Of a DNA stretch of 64,000 nucleotides, positions 16,311-24,430 are shown piece by piece. The DNA lies in the NCBI RefSeq assembly GCF_018200035.1, contig NZ_CP073581.1, positions 740,501-804,500 on the forward strand, in the 5' to 3' direction. The notes below the pieces were generated by a model, which was given only the letters and a program-made list of their open reading frames with translations, was not told the origin of the DNA and made no database searches. Source of the DNA: Sulfitobacter albidus. Its GTDB lineage: Bacteria; Pseudomonadota; Alphaproteobacteria; Rhodobacterales; Rhodobacteraceae. Position 1 is the first letter of the stretch. Each line of letters starts with the position of its first letter. The translations under genes and the position numbers were made by a program.

Positions 16311-16324
16311 GATCAAATTTGATC
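16311..16324. promoter_or_regulatory. perfect palindrome before the second GS-like gene
   Basis: GATCAAATTTGATC is a perfect 14-base palindrome between the permease stop (16337) and the GS-like start codon (16285). A T-rich flank makes it read TTTGATCAAATTTGATC. Position and shape suggest an operator for an internal promoter; the regulator is unknown. Confidence 0.5.
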
Positions 16325-16336
16325 CCTTCCGATTTA

Positions 16337-17143
16337 CTACCTGATGAGTTGGGGGCGCAAGCGCAATTTTGGGCGCACATCCTGCGGCAGATGCCGGTTG
16401 AGGCGGCGATTGACCGCGCCAAAGATCACGATCACCACAAGCGTCAGCAGGATGAAATAGCCCGCAAGAATCGGGTAGGGCACAAAGGGGTTGAACGTCT
16501 TGTCCGCAAAATAGCTGGCGTAATACAGCGCATCACCGCGCTGCTGCCACGCCGGAAAGCTGGAGACAAAGACAAGCGTGGTGGAGTGGAACAAAAAGAT
16601 CGCCTCATTCGTGTAGGCGGGCCAGCCCAGACGCAGCATCGTGGGCCAGACAATCCGCCGAAAGCGCGCCCAGCCCGACAGGCCGTAGGCATCGGCGGCC
16701 TCGGTATCGCCCTTGGGGATGGATTGCAGCGCGCCATAGAAAATCTCGGCCGAATAGGCGGAGGTGTTGAAAAACAGCACGATCAGCGCGCCCAGCCACG
16801 CGGCGGTGAAGGCATCGAAGATCGGGAAATATGATTTGAGGCTGAGAAAAACAAAATAGCCAAAGAAGAACTGGATAAACAGCGGCGAGCCCCGGAAGAT
16901 AAAGATGAACCACTCCGCCGGTTTGCGGAAGCGCCGGCGCGGGCTGGCCTTGCCCATCGCAAGGAGCGTGGCAAAGCAGAACCCGAAGGCGAGGGCGACC
17001 ACGCCGAAATAGATGTTCCAGATCATGCCGGAACCGATCAGCGTGAATTGCTGGCACAGCGTGAAATCCTCACGCGGCAGCAACCGCTCGCCGATGCCGA
17101 TGGCGCGCAGGCCGTAGTCCTGAATGGTGGCAAGACAGCTCAC
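16337..17143 (-). CDS. amino-acid ABC transporter permease
   Basis: A 268-residue inner membrane permease of the HisM/ArtM/polar amino-acid group. GTG 17143 is chosen: it overlaps the TGA of the preceding permease (GTGA) and removes a spurious upstream extension. Five hydrophobic segments are visible, with the EAA loop near AADAYGLSGWARFRRIVWPTMLRLGWPAYTNEAIFLFHSTTL, the contact site for the ATPase. The FRGSPLFIQFFFGYF element is typical of this family. It partners the permease upstream and the ATPase at 18873-19661. Confidence 0.88.
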   Translation of the reverse strand: MSCLATIQDYGLRAIGIGERLLPREDFTLCQQFTLIGSGMIWNIYFGVVALAFGFCFATLLAMGKASPRRRFRKPAEWFIFIFRGSPLFIQFFFGYFVFLSLKSYFPIFDAFTAAWLGALIVLFFNTSAYSAEIFYGALQSIPKGDTEAADAYGLSGWARFRRIVWPTMLRLGWPAYTNEAIFLFHSTTLVFVSSFPAWQQRGDALYYASYFADKTFNPFVPYPILAGYFILLTLVVIVIFGAVNRRLNRHLPQDVRPKLRLRPQLIR

Positions 17144-17943
17144 GCCAGCTTCCTTTGCGCTTCTCCGCCTGCGGTTGCCTGGCCCAACGTCAGGCGTTTC
17201 ATCAGCCGGTCGATCACGATTTCCGAGACACGGGTAAAGCACAGATAGAACACCAGGAGTGCCAGAAAGTACCACATGCGCCAGTCGGGGTGCGGATACT
17301 CGGTGAAGCGCGGCGTTTTGGAGCCGCCAAGCTCGCGCGCCCAATAGACGATGTCCTCGACGCCCAGGAGGAATAACAGCGGCGTCGCCTTGATCAGGAC
17401 CATCCACAGATTACCCAGACCCGGCAGTGCATAGACCCACATCTGCGGGACAAGAATGCGCCAGAAGGTCTGGCGGGTGGACATGCCGTAAGCCTGAGCC
17501 GTTTCGATCTGCGCGCGGGGCACGGCGCGCATGGCGCCAAACAGCACGTTGGCCGCAAACGCCCCGAACACGATGGCGAAGGTCAGAACGGCAAGGGCAA
17601 AGCCATAGCTTTCGTGCACCCATTGCGGGGAGGTGCCCAGCGGCATCTTGGCGGCCTGACACACGAGGAAATCATTGCCCTGACGGATCGGCTGATCCCA
17701 ATCGGGGCATAGCACCTTGTGGCGCAGGTATTCGATGCCCTGATCCAGCGCGATCACGAAAAACAGGAAAAACGCGATGTCCGGCACGCCGCGCACGATG
17801 GCGATGTAGGTCTTGCCGATCCAGCGCAGCGGGGCAATCCGCGAGCGCGCGGCAGACGCCCCGCCAAAGCCAAAAGCCAGCGCGGTGGGCGCAGTGATGG
17901 CGAGCAGCAACAGCACCGTGAGCACCGACCAATAGAGGTTCAT
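17140..17943 (-). CDS. amino-acid ABC transporter permease
   Basis: A 267-residue permease homologous to HisQ/ArtQ-type proteins. Helices are visible around residues 5-25, 50-70, 115-140, 190-210 and 225-245. The EAA region is ETAQAYGMSTRQTFWRILVPQMWVYALPGLGNLWMVLIKATPLL, and RGVPDIAFFLFF is the usual family element. The final TGA overlaps the GTG of the second permease, so both are made together. A long stem-loop lies between it and the binding-protein gene upstream, which probably sets the higher level of the binding protein. Confidence 0.88.
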   Translation of the reverse strand: MNLYWSVLTVLLLLAITAPTALAFGFGGASAARSRIAPLRWIGKTYIAIVRGVPDIAFFLFFVIALDQGIEYLRHKVLCPDWDQPIRQGNDFLVCQAAKMPLGTSPQWVHESYGFALAVLTFAIVFGAFAANVLFGAMRAVPRAQIETAQAYGMSTRQTFWRILVPQMWVYALPGLGNLWMVLIKATPLLFLLGVEDIVYWARELGGSKTPRFTEYPHPDWRMWYFLALLVFYLCFTRVSEIVIDRLMKRLTLGQATAGGEAQRKLA

Positions 17944-18068
17944 ATGCTTGCCCGTCGTCAGGTAGCAGCTGAGCCAGGTCAGGCCCTCAAGCGTGTCGGG
18001 ATCGGTGCAATACTGAAAAATGGGGCCGCTCGTCGCGATGGGGGGACTATAGGTATTTTTGAAAGGGT

Positions 18069-18100
18069 GCAGGGGGGACGGGCGTGCCCAGCCCCCCTGC
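18069..18100 (-). terminator. stem-loop between binding-protein and permease genes
   Basis: GCAGGGGGG (18069-18077) and CCCCCCTGC (18092-18100) pair perfectly over 9 bases, with an inner GGGC/GCCC pair in the loop. It begins 9 bases behind the binding-protein stop and lacks a strong T run, so it is more likely a leaky terminator or an mRNA-stabilising hairpin than a full stop. Confidence 0.65.
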
Positions 18101-18108
18101 GGCGTGCC

Positions 18109-18846
18109 TTATTCGTAGGTTTTGGCGTCTTCGCCGAACCATTTGATGATGGCGGCGTTCAGTGTGCCGTCTTCCTTCATGGAGGTGATGGCGGCGTCGA
18201 ATTTCTCCTTCAGCTCGGTGTCGGATTCGCGCAGGCCCATGCCCACGCCGCCGCCGAGTGGCACATCGTCGCCCACGAACATCAGCTCCCCACCGGATTC
18301 CTCGACCGAGGGGGCCAGCGCGTCCTTGTCGGCGAAGACCGCGTCGGCCTCGCCGTTGCGCACGGCAGCCACGGTTTCGTCGTAGGTGGCGAATTCAAGC
18401 AGGGTGGCGCCGCTTTCGGCGACGTAGCCCGATTGGATCGTGCTGGTTTGCGCCGCGATCACGCCACCCGTCAGATCCGCGTCAGCCGAGGCCGCAACGT
18501 AGGCGGAAGCGGCCGGCGGGATGTAGTTCTGGGTGAAGTCGATGACCTCGTCGCGCTCATCGGTGATGCTCATGCCCGCGATGATCGTGTCGTAGTTGCC
18601 CGAGGTGAGGTTGGGGATGATGCTGTCCCAATCGTTGGTGACCCATTCGCAGGTCAGCTCGGCGCGCGCGCACAGCTCGTCGCCGACTTCGCGCTCGAAC
18701 CCGTCGACTTCGCCGGCGTCGTTGAGGAAGTTGTAGGGGGGGTAGGCGCCCTCGGTGCCCATGCGGATGGTCTTGGCGTGGCCGTCGGCGAGGGCCGCGC
18801 CCGCGACCAGTGTCAGCGCCGTGGTGGCGAGAATGATGGATTTCAT
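18109..18846 (-). CDS. polar amino-acid ABC transporter substrate-binding protein
   Basis: A 245-residue periplasmic binding protein of the SBP_bac_3 family. Residues 1-20 form a Sec signal peptide (MKSIILATTALTLVAGAALA). The mature part begins KTIRMGTEGAYPPYNFLNDAGEVDGFEREVGDELCARAELTCEW, with the family ligand contacts, and MSITDERDEVIDFTQNYI follows. Two cysteines near residues 57 and 63 could form a disulfide. It likely feeds the two permeases and the ATPase. The neighbouring catabolic genes suggest that the ligand is a basic or amine-bearing amino acid. Confidence 0.9.
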   Translation of the reverse strand: MKSIILATTALTLVAGAALADGHAKTIRMGTEGAYPPYNFLNDAGEVDGFEREVGDELCARAELTCEWVTNDWDSIIPNLTSGNYDTIIAGMSITDERDEVIDFTQNYIPPAASAYVAASADADLTGGVIAAQTSTIQSGYVAESGATLLEFATYDETVAAVRNGEADAVFADKDALAPSVEESGGELMFVGDDVPLGGGVGMGLRESDTELKEKFDAAITSMKEDGTLNAAIIKWFGEDAKTYE

Positions 18847-18872
18847 GATTGGTAACTCCCGTTTTCGGTTGG

Positions 18873-19661
18873 TTATGCGGCGTGGGTTGCAGAGAGAAAC
18901 CCGCGCAGTCGCTCTGATTTGGGCGCGCCGAACAGCGTGTCGGGCGGCCCTTGTTCTTCGATCAGGCCCTGATGCAGGAACACGACCGTGTCCGATACAT
19001 CTGCGGCCAGTTTCATATCGTGGGTGACGATCAGCATGGTGCGCCCCTCGGCGGCAAGATCCTTGATCACGCGGATCACTTCCTGCTCAAGCTCGGGATC
19101 GAGGGCCGACGTCGGCTCATCGAACAGAAGCGCCTCGGGCTCCATGCACAGCGCGCGCGCGATGGCGGCGCGCTGTTGCTGGCCGCCCGACAGCTGCGCG
19201 GGGTAGACATCGCATTTGTCGCCGATGCCGACCTTGTCGAGATAGGCGCGCGCGGCGGCTTCGACCTCTGCGCGGTCGCGGCCCAGAACGGTCACGGGCG
19301 CCTCCATCACGTTTTGCAGGATCGTCATGTGCGACCAAAGATTGAACTGTTGGAACACCATGCTGAGGTTCGTGCGGATGCGCAGCACCTGACCCGCGTC
19401 CGACGGGCGGCGCGCGTGGCCCTCACCGCGCCAGCTGACCGGCTCCCCCTTGAAATGAACCGCGCCCTGCTGGCTGTCCTCCAGAAGGTTGCAGCAGCGC
19501 AGCAGCGTGGACTTGCCAGAGCCCGACGACCCGATGAGCGAGATGACATGGCCCTTCGGCGCCGCGATGGACACGCCTTTGAGCACCTCCAGCGCGCCGT
19601 AGGCTTTGTGCAGGTCACGGATTTCGATTACCGGGTCTTGGATACTCAAAGGGGGGCCCAT
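18873..19661 (-). CDS. amino-acid ABC transporter ATP-binding protein
   Basis: A 262-residue ATPase of the HisP/GlnQ type. ATG 19661 is chosen since the conserved strand IEIRDLHKAYGALEVLKGVS follows directly; the frame is open far upstream but that part is not family-like. Walker A is IGSSGSGKST, the signature LSGGQQQR, Walker B LLFDEPTSALD, and the switch histidine lies in LIVTHD. It is the first gene of the long minus-strand cluster and energises the two permeases. The insertion around WRGEGHARRPSDAG near residue 75 is typical of histidine/lysine-type ATPases. Confidence 0.9.
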   Translation of the reverse strand: MGPPLSIQDPVIEIRDLHKAYGALEVLKGVSIAAPKGHVISLIGSSGSGKSTLLRCCNLLEDSQQGAVHFKGEPVSWRGEGHARRPSDAGQVLRIRTNLSMVFQQFNLWSHMTILQNVMEAPVTVLGRDRAEVEAAARAYLDKVGIGDKCDVYPAQLSGGQQQRAAIARALCMEPEALLFDEPTSALDPELEQEVIRVIKDLAAEGRTMLIVTHDMKLAADVSDTVVFLHQGLIEEQGPPDTLFGAPKSERLRGFLSATHAA

Positions 19662-19744
19662 CTTCGCTTGCAGCCGGTATATGACGGCAGAATCACCGCG
19701 TATGCAAACGGATCGTGATACCCCGGGGCGAGAATGACCCTGCG

Positions 19745-20182
19745 TCAGCCGCCTTCGGCGCGTTTTCGGGCGGTTGCGCTGTCGACATCGGTGACGCCCA
19801 GCAGATTGGCGACAAGGCGCAACAGCGCGTCCTCCTCTTTCGCCCGGCGACCGTCGGCGAGGGCCACGTGCCACAGCGCCTCGACCACCGCGCGGCGGTC
19901 GTCGTAGGGCACGGCGTCCTTGATCGCGCGGGTAAAGCGCACGGTATCGGGGGCCTCGGCCTCAAATGTTTCGGCGTCCGAGAGCAGGGCGTCGCGGCCC
20001 CCATCGTCAAGCGCGTAGCGCAGCGCGATGATCTCGCGGATACGGTCACGCTCCGCGGCGCTGTAATCATTATCGGAGCGCGCGACGCGCACCAGAAGGG
20101 CGGTGAGTGCCAGACGCGCGTCGGTGTCGGGCAGCGGGGCGGGGGCCGGGTCAGTCAGCCGTTTCATAAGATCTGCAAACAT
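19745..20182 (-). CDS. TerB-family protein (copy 1)
   Basis: A 145-residue soluble alpha-helical protein of the TerB (tellurite resistance) superfamily. The recognised parts are ALTALLVRVARSDNDYSAAERDRI and VVEALWHVALADGRRAKEEDALLRLVANLLGV, the latter carrying the acidic positions that bind metal in TerB. It lies 30 bases behind a paralogue of identical length on the same strand. There are no terC, terD or terZ genes nearby, so a role in tellurite resistance is not supported; such proteins may sense metal or the membrane. Function unknown. Confidence 0.82.
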   Translation of the reverse strand: MFADLMKRLTDPAPAPLPDTDARLALTALLVRVARSDNDYSAAERDRIREIIALRYALDDGGRDALLSDAETFEAEAPDTVRFTRAIKDAVPYDDRRAVVEALWHVALADGRRAKEEDALLRLVANLLGVTDVDSATARKRAEGG

Positions 20183-20211
20183 GGAAAGCTACCTAGGCGC
20201 TTGGCGCGCGA

Positions 20212-20649
20212 TTACAAAGAGGTCAGCGCGTTTTTCCGCGCGGCGGCGATGTCCTCACCGGTCAGGCCCAGCGCGATTTCGATGTCGATCAGCTGCGCTT
20301 CTTCCAGGTCGTCGCGCTTTCCGTCGGCCAAAGCCACGGCCCACATCGCGTCCCCCAGCGCCTTGCGGTGGGCATAGTCGATCTCTTCGCGCAGGATCTG
20401 GGTGAATTCCGGTGTGCCGGGAGCGTGGCGTTCAAGCGCTTCGCAATCGGCGCGCAGCTTGGCTGCGTCCAGCGGTTTGAGATCAAAAGTGCGGGCAAGG
20501 ATGCGGTCGATCTGCGCGACCTCGGCAGCCACGTATTCACGGTTGGCCAGCGCCACACGCACCAGCAACGCCCCGAGGGCAAGCTGCGCATTGGGCTGGG
20601 GCAGGGGGCGTGGATCGGGCGCGCGGCGCGGAAAAAGGCGTTCAAGCAT
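20212..20649 (-). CDS. TerB-family protein (copy 2)
   Basis: A 145-residue paralogue of the gene just downstream, sharing ALxALLVRVA at the start and the ALGDAMWAVALADGKRDDLEEAQLIDIEIALGL block near the C-terminus. The middle diverged, so the copies are old. It has no membrane segment. It lies between a secreted hypothetical protein gene (9 bases upstream) and copy 1, probably as one short operon. No partner from a tellurite island is near. Confidence 0.82.
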   Translation of the reverse strand: MLERLFPRRAPDPRPLPQPNAQLALGALLVRVALANREYVAAEVAQIDRILARTFDLKPLDAAKLRADCEALERHAPGTPEFTQILREEIDYAHRKALGDAMWAVALADGKRDDLEEAQLIDIEIALGLTGEDIAAARKNALTSL

Positions 20650-20658
20650 GGCGTAGGA

Positions 20659-21306
20659 TTAACTCAGGTCCAGCGGCTTGCCAAATGTAATCGTGTCGAG
20701 CGCGATGCCCTGAGGATCGGTATTTGTGAGGACGATTCCCGCGATGTCGTCGACACCACCCGCGCGCAGAAACCCGATCGCCTCCTCGCCCACGGGGGCG
20801 ACGGACAGATCCGCGATCACGGCACCGCTGCGCGCCAGAAAGAGAATTCGCGCTGCACCGGCCTCACCGCCGCGGATATCGAGGGTGAGCGCGTATTGAT
20901 CGTCGTCGAACAGGATGGCGATGGCCCCTTCGCCCTGTGCGCGCCGCTTGGGGTAGCCTTCGGCGCCGTAGCCGTTGAGCACACGGATGCCGCGAAAGGC
21001 CACGACCGACAGGTTCTGCCCCGCCGCGCCGGGGATCAGCGTCAGCGGACCAAAGGCGGCGCCGGTGACCGCATCGTGATCGCCGCGCCGCTCGATCCGC
21101 TGGCCGACGAAGCGTTCGGCAAACTGCGCCCCGTCAAGCCGCAGCACATCGTTGACCAGAAAGCCGGGGCCGTAGCCGCCCGGCGTGCCGTCAAAGGTGA
21201 TCTCGCGCGGCAGATCCAGCGTGTCGGGCGCCACAACGCAGACCGGATCGGTGCAGGCCCAGGCAAGCGCCGGGCAGAGTGACAGGATGAGGGCCAAGCT
21301 GCGCAT
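20659..21306 (-). CDS. exported hypothetical protein
   Basis: A 215-residue protein with a signal peptide (MRSLALILSLCPALAWA, cleavage near residue 17) and an early cysteine pair (CTDPVCVV). The rest is beta-rich with many Gly and Asp, for example YGPGFLVNDVLRLDGAQF and YALTLDIRGGEAGAARILFLARSG, which suggests a small secreted beta-sandwich. No enzyme motif is recognised. It is the first gene of the short run with the two TerB copies, so it might share their role at the envelope. Function unknown. Confidence 0.68.
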   Translation of the reverse strand: MRSLALILSLCPALAWACTDPVCVVAPDTLDLPREITFDGTPGGYGPGFLVNDVLRLDGAQFAERFVGQRIERRGDHDAVTGAAFGPLTLIPGAAGQNLSVVAFRGIRVLNGYGAEGYPKRRAQGEGAIAILFDDDQYALTLDIRGGEAGAARILFLARSGAVIADLSVAPVGEEAIGFLRAGGVDDIAGIVLTNTDPQGIALDTITFGKPLDLS

Positions 21307-21327
21307 GACCGCAGCCTAGCACAAATT

Positions 21328-21624
21328 TCAGCTGTCGTAGCCCTCAATAATGATGAGCGATCCGTCGGCCACGGTCAGGCGGATGTCCTTGGCGGCCTGG
21401 TAGGCCGGGCTTTCGTAGCAGGCGACAGCTTCGGCGTAGCTGGGGAACTCGATGACGACGGTGCGCGGATTGGCCTGCCCCTCGCGCACCTGCTGTGTGC
21501 CGCCACGCACCAGGAACCGGGCACCGTAGTCGGCAAAGGGTTTGGCATTGGCGGCGCGGTATTTGTCGTAAACCTCCGCGTCGCGCACATCCATGTTGCC
21601 GATCCAATATCCTTTGCGTGCCAT
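21328..21624 (-). CDS. DUF1330 family protein
   Basis: A 98-residue ferredoxin-like fold protein of the DUF1330 family (MARKGYWIGNMDVRDAEVYDKYRAAN, VVIEFPSYAEAVACYESPAYQAAKDIR, ending in IIIEGYDS). Length and layout fit the family, which forms dimeric alpha/beta barrels; function unknown. It lies between a secreted hypothetical gene and rlmJ on the same strand. Confidence 0.87.
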   Translation of the reverse strand: MARKGYWIGNMDVRDAEVYDKYRAANAKPFADYGARFLVRGGTQQVREGQANPRTVVIEFPSYAEAVACYESPAYQAAKDIRLTVADGSLIIIEGYDS

Positions 21625-21652
21625 ATCGTCCTCCCGTTGGTGCGGTGTGGGC

Positions 21653-22432
21653 CTAACGCAACCGGGTGAACAGCTGCGTCAGCCTGCGGGCCTCGTGATC
21701 GAGACCGTAGGGCGGGTTTAGCACAATCATGCCGGAGCCGACCATCCCATGCCCTGGACGCGCCGGGGCAAAGCGGACCTCGTGGTGCAGTGCCTCCGGG
21801 TGCGCAGCGGTCACGGCGCGCACCATCGGCACCTGCGCGCCGCTCGTCAGTACCGGATACCAAAGGGCGATCACCCCGACATTCCACGCGCGGTGCAGCT
21901 TGGCGACATGGCGCGGGATCTCGGAGTAGTCGGATTTCACCTCATAGCTGGGATCGATCAGCATCACGCCCCGGCGCGGGGTGGGAGGGCATTGCGCATA
22001 GGCCATCTCGAACCCGTCCTGGCGGTGGCATCTTGCCGGGTACGGCGACATGGCGAAATCAAGCGCGGCGTGCTCGGCCGGGTGCAATTCGGCGACATGG
22101 ATCTGGTCGGTCTCGCGCAGCAGATGTGCCGCGATGAGCGGCGAGCCGGGGTAGGCGGTCTGCCCGTGCGCGGATCGCACAGCCGCGAGCGCGCGGGCGA
22201 AAGGATGCGCCGCATCGAACCAATCGACCACCCGCGCGATCCCGGCGGCGGCCTCCCCCGTCTTGAGCGCGGCGGCGTCCTCCAGATCATAAAGCGCGCG
22301 GCCACCGTGGGTCTCAAGATAACTCAGCGGCTTGGGCTTCTTAATCAGGTAATCCAGCATCCACGCAAGCAGCGCGTGTTTATGCACATCCGCCAGATTA
22401 CCCGCGTGATAGACATGTTGGTAACTCAGCAT
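21653..22432 (-). CDS. rlmJ: 23S rRNA (adenine(2030)-N6)-methyltransferase
   Basis: A 259-residue methyltransferase that modifies A2030 of 23S rRNA. The N-terminal MLSYQHVYHAGNLADVHKH and YLETHGGRALYDL are the RlmJ family elements. The catalytic motif reads LIDPSYEVKSDY, where the usual N6-adenine methyltransferase motif is DPPY; the change P to S at the third position is worth noting, and other catalytic parts look intact. It ends with NPPYGLDHEARRLTQ. It stands just downstream of the AT-rich spacer that holds the candidate small RNA. Confidence 0.9.
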   Translation of the reverse strand: MLSYQHVYHAGNLADVHKHALLAWMLDYLIKKPKPLSYLETHGGRALYDLEDAAALKTGEAAAGIARVVDWFDAAHPFARALAAVRSAHGQTAYPGSPLIAAHLLRETDQIHVAELHPAEHAALDFAMSPYPARCHRQDGFEMAYAQCPPTPRRGVMLIDPSYEVKSDYSEIPRHVAKLHRAWNVGVIALWYPVLTSGAQVPMVRAVTAAHPEALHHEVRFAPARPGHGMVGSGMIVLNPPYGLDHEARRLTQLFTRLR

Positions 22433-22569
22433 TGGGAAACCTCTTGCAGGGCGTGTGTGTCAGGCGACATATCAATTTTGCGAAGGTGCTGTGGATCGAA
22501 TTGTGGATAAATTATGGCAAAAAGCCTCAAGTTGCTCGATTTAAACAAATAATTTATGTCAAATTTATG

Positions 22570-22601
22570 TTGACCTATCATGCACTTTAAAGTAGTATAA
22601 T
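22570..22601 (+). promoter_or_regulatory. promoter of the candidate small RNA
   Basis: TTGACC (22570-22575) is followed after 17 bases by TAGTAT (22593-22598), overlapping a consensus TATAAT (22596-22601), in an AT-rich stretch unlike its surroundings. It points toward a strong terminator at 22754, with no gene start in between. Confidence 0.58.
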
Positions 22602-22607
22602 CTGCAG

Positions 22608-22782
22608 TAGAGTGCACGCCAAAAGGGTATCCATCTACTTGGTGACTATCATACCGAAGTAGATATCACCGGTTCTCATCCGACTGGTGGCGACCCCGTA
22701 ACCTACATTCATCTGCCCCGGAGCCTGTTTGCCTGCATTGCTCCAACACTTTCAGAGACGCCGCCACGGCGTCTCTTTTTTT
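22608..22782 (+). ncRNA. candidate small regulatory RNA next to pyrG
   Basis: Between rlmJ and pyrG lies about 350 bases without a protein gene. A near-consensus promoter at 22570-22601 faces a rho-independent terminator at 22754-22782, which defines an RNA of about 175 nt. Inside are several hairpins: ATCTACTT with AAGTAGAT (about 22632-22663), CACCGG with CTGGTG (one G-U pair), and GGAGC with GCTCC near 22720-22745. No frame has a start codon with a ribosome binding site over a useful length. It does not match tmRNA, 6S, RNase P or SRP RNA motifs as far as can be told by eye. Confidence 0.55.
22754..22782 (+). terminator. rho-independent terminator (plus strand)
   Basis: AGAGACGCCG and CGGCGTCTCT pair perfectly around the loop CCA and are followed by a run of seven to eight T. 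The T run is on the plus strand, so it ends plus-strand transcription; it lies 2 bases from the pyrG stop codon on the other strand but is wrongly oriented for pyrG. Confidence 0.85.
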
Positions 22783-22783
22783 G

Positions 22784-24430
22784 TCAGACCAGCCGTGACA
22801 TTTCCTTGGCCGCGCGCACGAAATCCTTGAACAGCGGGTGGGGGTCGAAGGGTTTGGATTTCAGCTCCGGGTGGAACTGCACCCCGATAAACCACGGGTG
22901 ATCCGACCATTCGACGATCTCCGGCAGCTTGCCGTCCGGCGACATGCCCGAAAAGCACAGGCCCGCTTCCTCCAGCTTGTCGCGATAGGCGATATCGACT
23001 TCGTAGCGGTGGCGGTGACGTTCGTCGATGGCCGTGCCGCCATAGACTTCGGCCACTTTCGAGCCTTCGGTAAGGGTCGCGTCATAGGCGCCCAGACGCA
23101 TGGTGCCGCCCTTGTCGTCAGTGGCGGACCGTTCGACCTTGTGGTTGCCCTGTATCCATTCCTTGAGGTGGTAGACCACCGGCTCGAACCGCTTTTTGCC
23201 CGCCTCGTGGTCGAATTCCTCTGACCCTGCACCGGTCACGCCGGCCACGTTGCGCGCCGCCTCGATCACGGCCATCTGCATGCCCAGACAAATGCCCAGA
23301 TAGGGCACCTTCCGCTCGCGCGCGAATTGCGCGGCCTTGATCTTTCCTTCGGTGCCGCGCTCGCCAAAGCCGCCGGGCACGAGGATCGCGTGATAGCCCT
23401 CCAGATAGGGAGCGACATCGTCGGATTTGTCGAATACTTCGGCGTCCACCCATTCGACGTTGACCTTCACGCGGTTGGCCATGCCGCCGTGGGTCAGCGC
23501 CTCCTTGATGGATTTATAAGCGTCCTCAAGCTGCGTGTATTTGCCGACAATGGCGACGGAAACCTCGCCCTCGGGATTGTTCACCCGGTCGGACACATCG
23601 CGCCACACGGCCAGATCGGGCTTGGGCGCGGGCGAGATCTGAAACGCGTCCAGCACCGCCTGATCGAGCCCCTGTTCGTGGTAGGCCAGCGGCGCATCGT
23701 AGATCGTGGGCAGATCGTAGGCGGCGACAACCGCCTCCTTGCGCACGTTGCAGAACAGCGCGATCTTCTCGCGCTCTTTTTCCGGAATAGGATGCTCGGA
23801 CCGGCAGACAAGAATATCGGGCGCGATCCCGATGCTCTGCAATTCCTTGACGGAGTGCTGGGTGGGTTTGGTCTTCAACTCACCGGAAGCGGCGAGATAG
23901 GGCAGCAGCGTCAGGTGCATGAAAATGCACTGGCCGCGTGGCTTGTCGTGGGAGAACTGGCGGATGGCTTCGAAAAACGGCAGCCCTTCGATATCGCCCA
24001 CGGTGCCGCCGATCTCGCAGAGCATGAAATCGACCTCGTCGTCGCCCACGGCGAGGAAATCCTTGATCTCGTTGGTGACGTGGGGGACGACCTGAATGGT
24101 CTTGCCCAGATAATCGCCGCGCCGCTCCTTTTCGAGAACGGTCGAATAAATCCGACCCGACGAGACGGAATCGGTCTTGCGGGCCGGCACGCCGGTGAAA
24201 CGCTCGTAATGACCCAGATCCAGATCGGTCTCGGCGCCATCGTCGGTGACGAAGACCTCGCCGTGCTCGAACGGGCTCATCGTGCCGGGGTCGACGTTGA
24301 GATAGGGGTCAAGCTTGCGCAGGCGCACGCTGAACCCGCGGGCCTGCAACAGCGCGCCAAGGGCAGCAGAGGCAAGCCCCTTGCCCAGCGATGAAACCAC
24401 CCCACCGGTAATGAAGATATAGCGTGCCAT
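22784..24430 (-). CDS. pyrG: CTP synthase
   Basis: A 548-residue enzyme that makes CTP from UTP, ATP and glutamine. ATG 24430 is chosen since [29 protein letters not shown] is the universal N-terminus; the upstream extension is not family-like. The synthase domain has [39 protein letters not shown], and the GATase domain has [19 protein letters not shown] (nucleophile Cys) and [19 protein letters not shown] with the His-Glu pair. It follows secG by 190 bases on the same strand, a common alphaproteobacterial order. Confidence 0.97.
   Translation of the reverse strand: MARYIFITGGVVSSLGKGLASAALGALLQARGFSVRLRKLDPYLNVDPGTMSPFEHGEVFVTDDGAETDLDLGHYERFTGVPARKTDSVSSGRIYSTVLEKERRGDYLGKTIQVVPHVTNEIKDFLAVGDDEVDFMLCEIGGTVGDIEGLPFFEAIRQFSHDKPRGQCIFMHLTLLPYLAASGELKTKPTQHSVKELQSIGIAPDILVCRSEHPIPEKEREKIALFCNVRKEAVVAAYDLPTIYDAPLAYHEQGLDQAVLDAFQISPAPKPDLAVWRDVSDRVNNPEGEVSVAIVGKYTQLEDAYKSIKEALTHGGMANRVKVNVEWVDAEVFDKSDDVAPYLEGYHAILVPGGFGERGTEGKIKAAQFARERKVPYLGICLGMQMAVIEAARNVAGVTGAGSEEFDHEAGKKRFEPVVYHLKEWIQGNHKVERSATDDKGGTMRLGAYDATLTEGSKVAEVYGGTAIDERHRHRYEVDIAYRDKLEEAGLCFSGMSPDGKLPEIVEWSDHPWFIGVQFHPELKSKPFDPHPLFKDFVRAAKEMSRLV

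Noticed and set aside
14543..16312. Long open frame on the plus strand opposite to the two GS-like and GATase genes
   Set aside because: It is antisense to clear glutamine-synthetase-family and amidotransferase genes; high GC leaves few stops in the opposite frames, and its translation has no family features.
22600..22760. Possible tRNA-like or tmRNA-like fold
   Set aside because: No acceptor stem, T-loop pattern GGTTCRANYCC or CCA end could be fitted; the GGTTCTCATCC stretch does not have the right arms.
22754..22782. Terminator of pyrG
   Set aside because: The T run lies on the plus strand; read on the pyrG strand the hairpin is preceded, not followed, by it.
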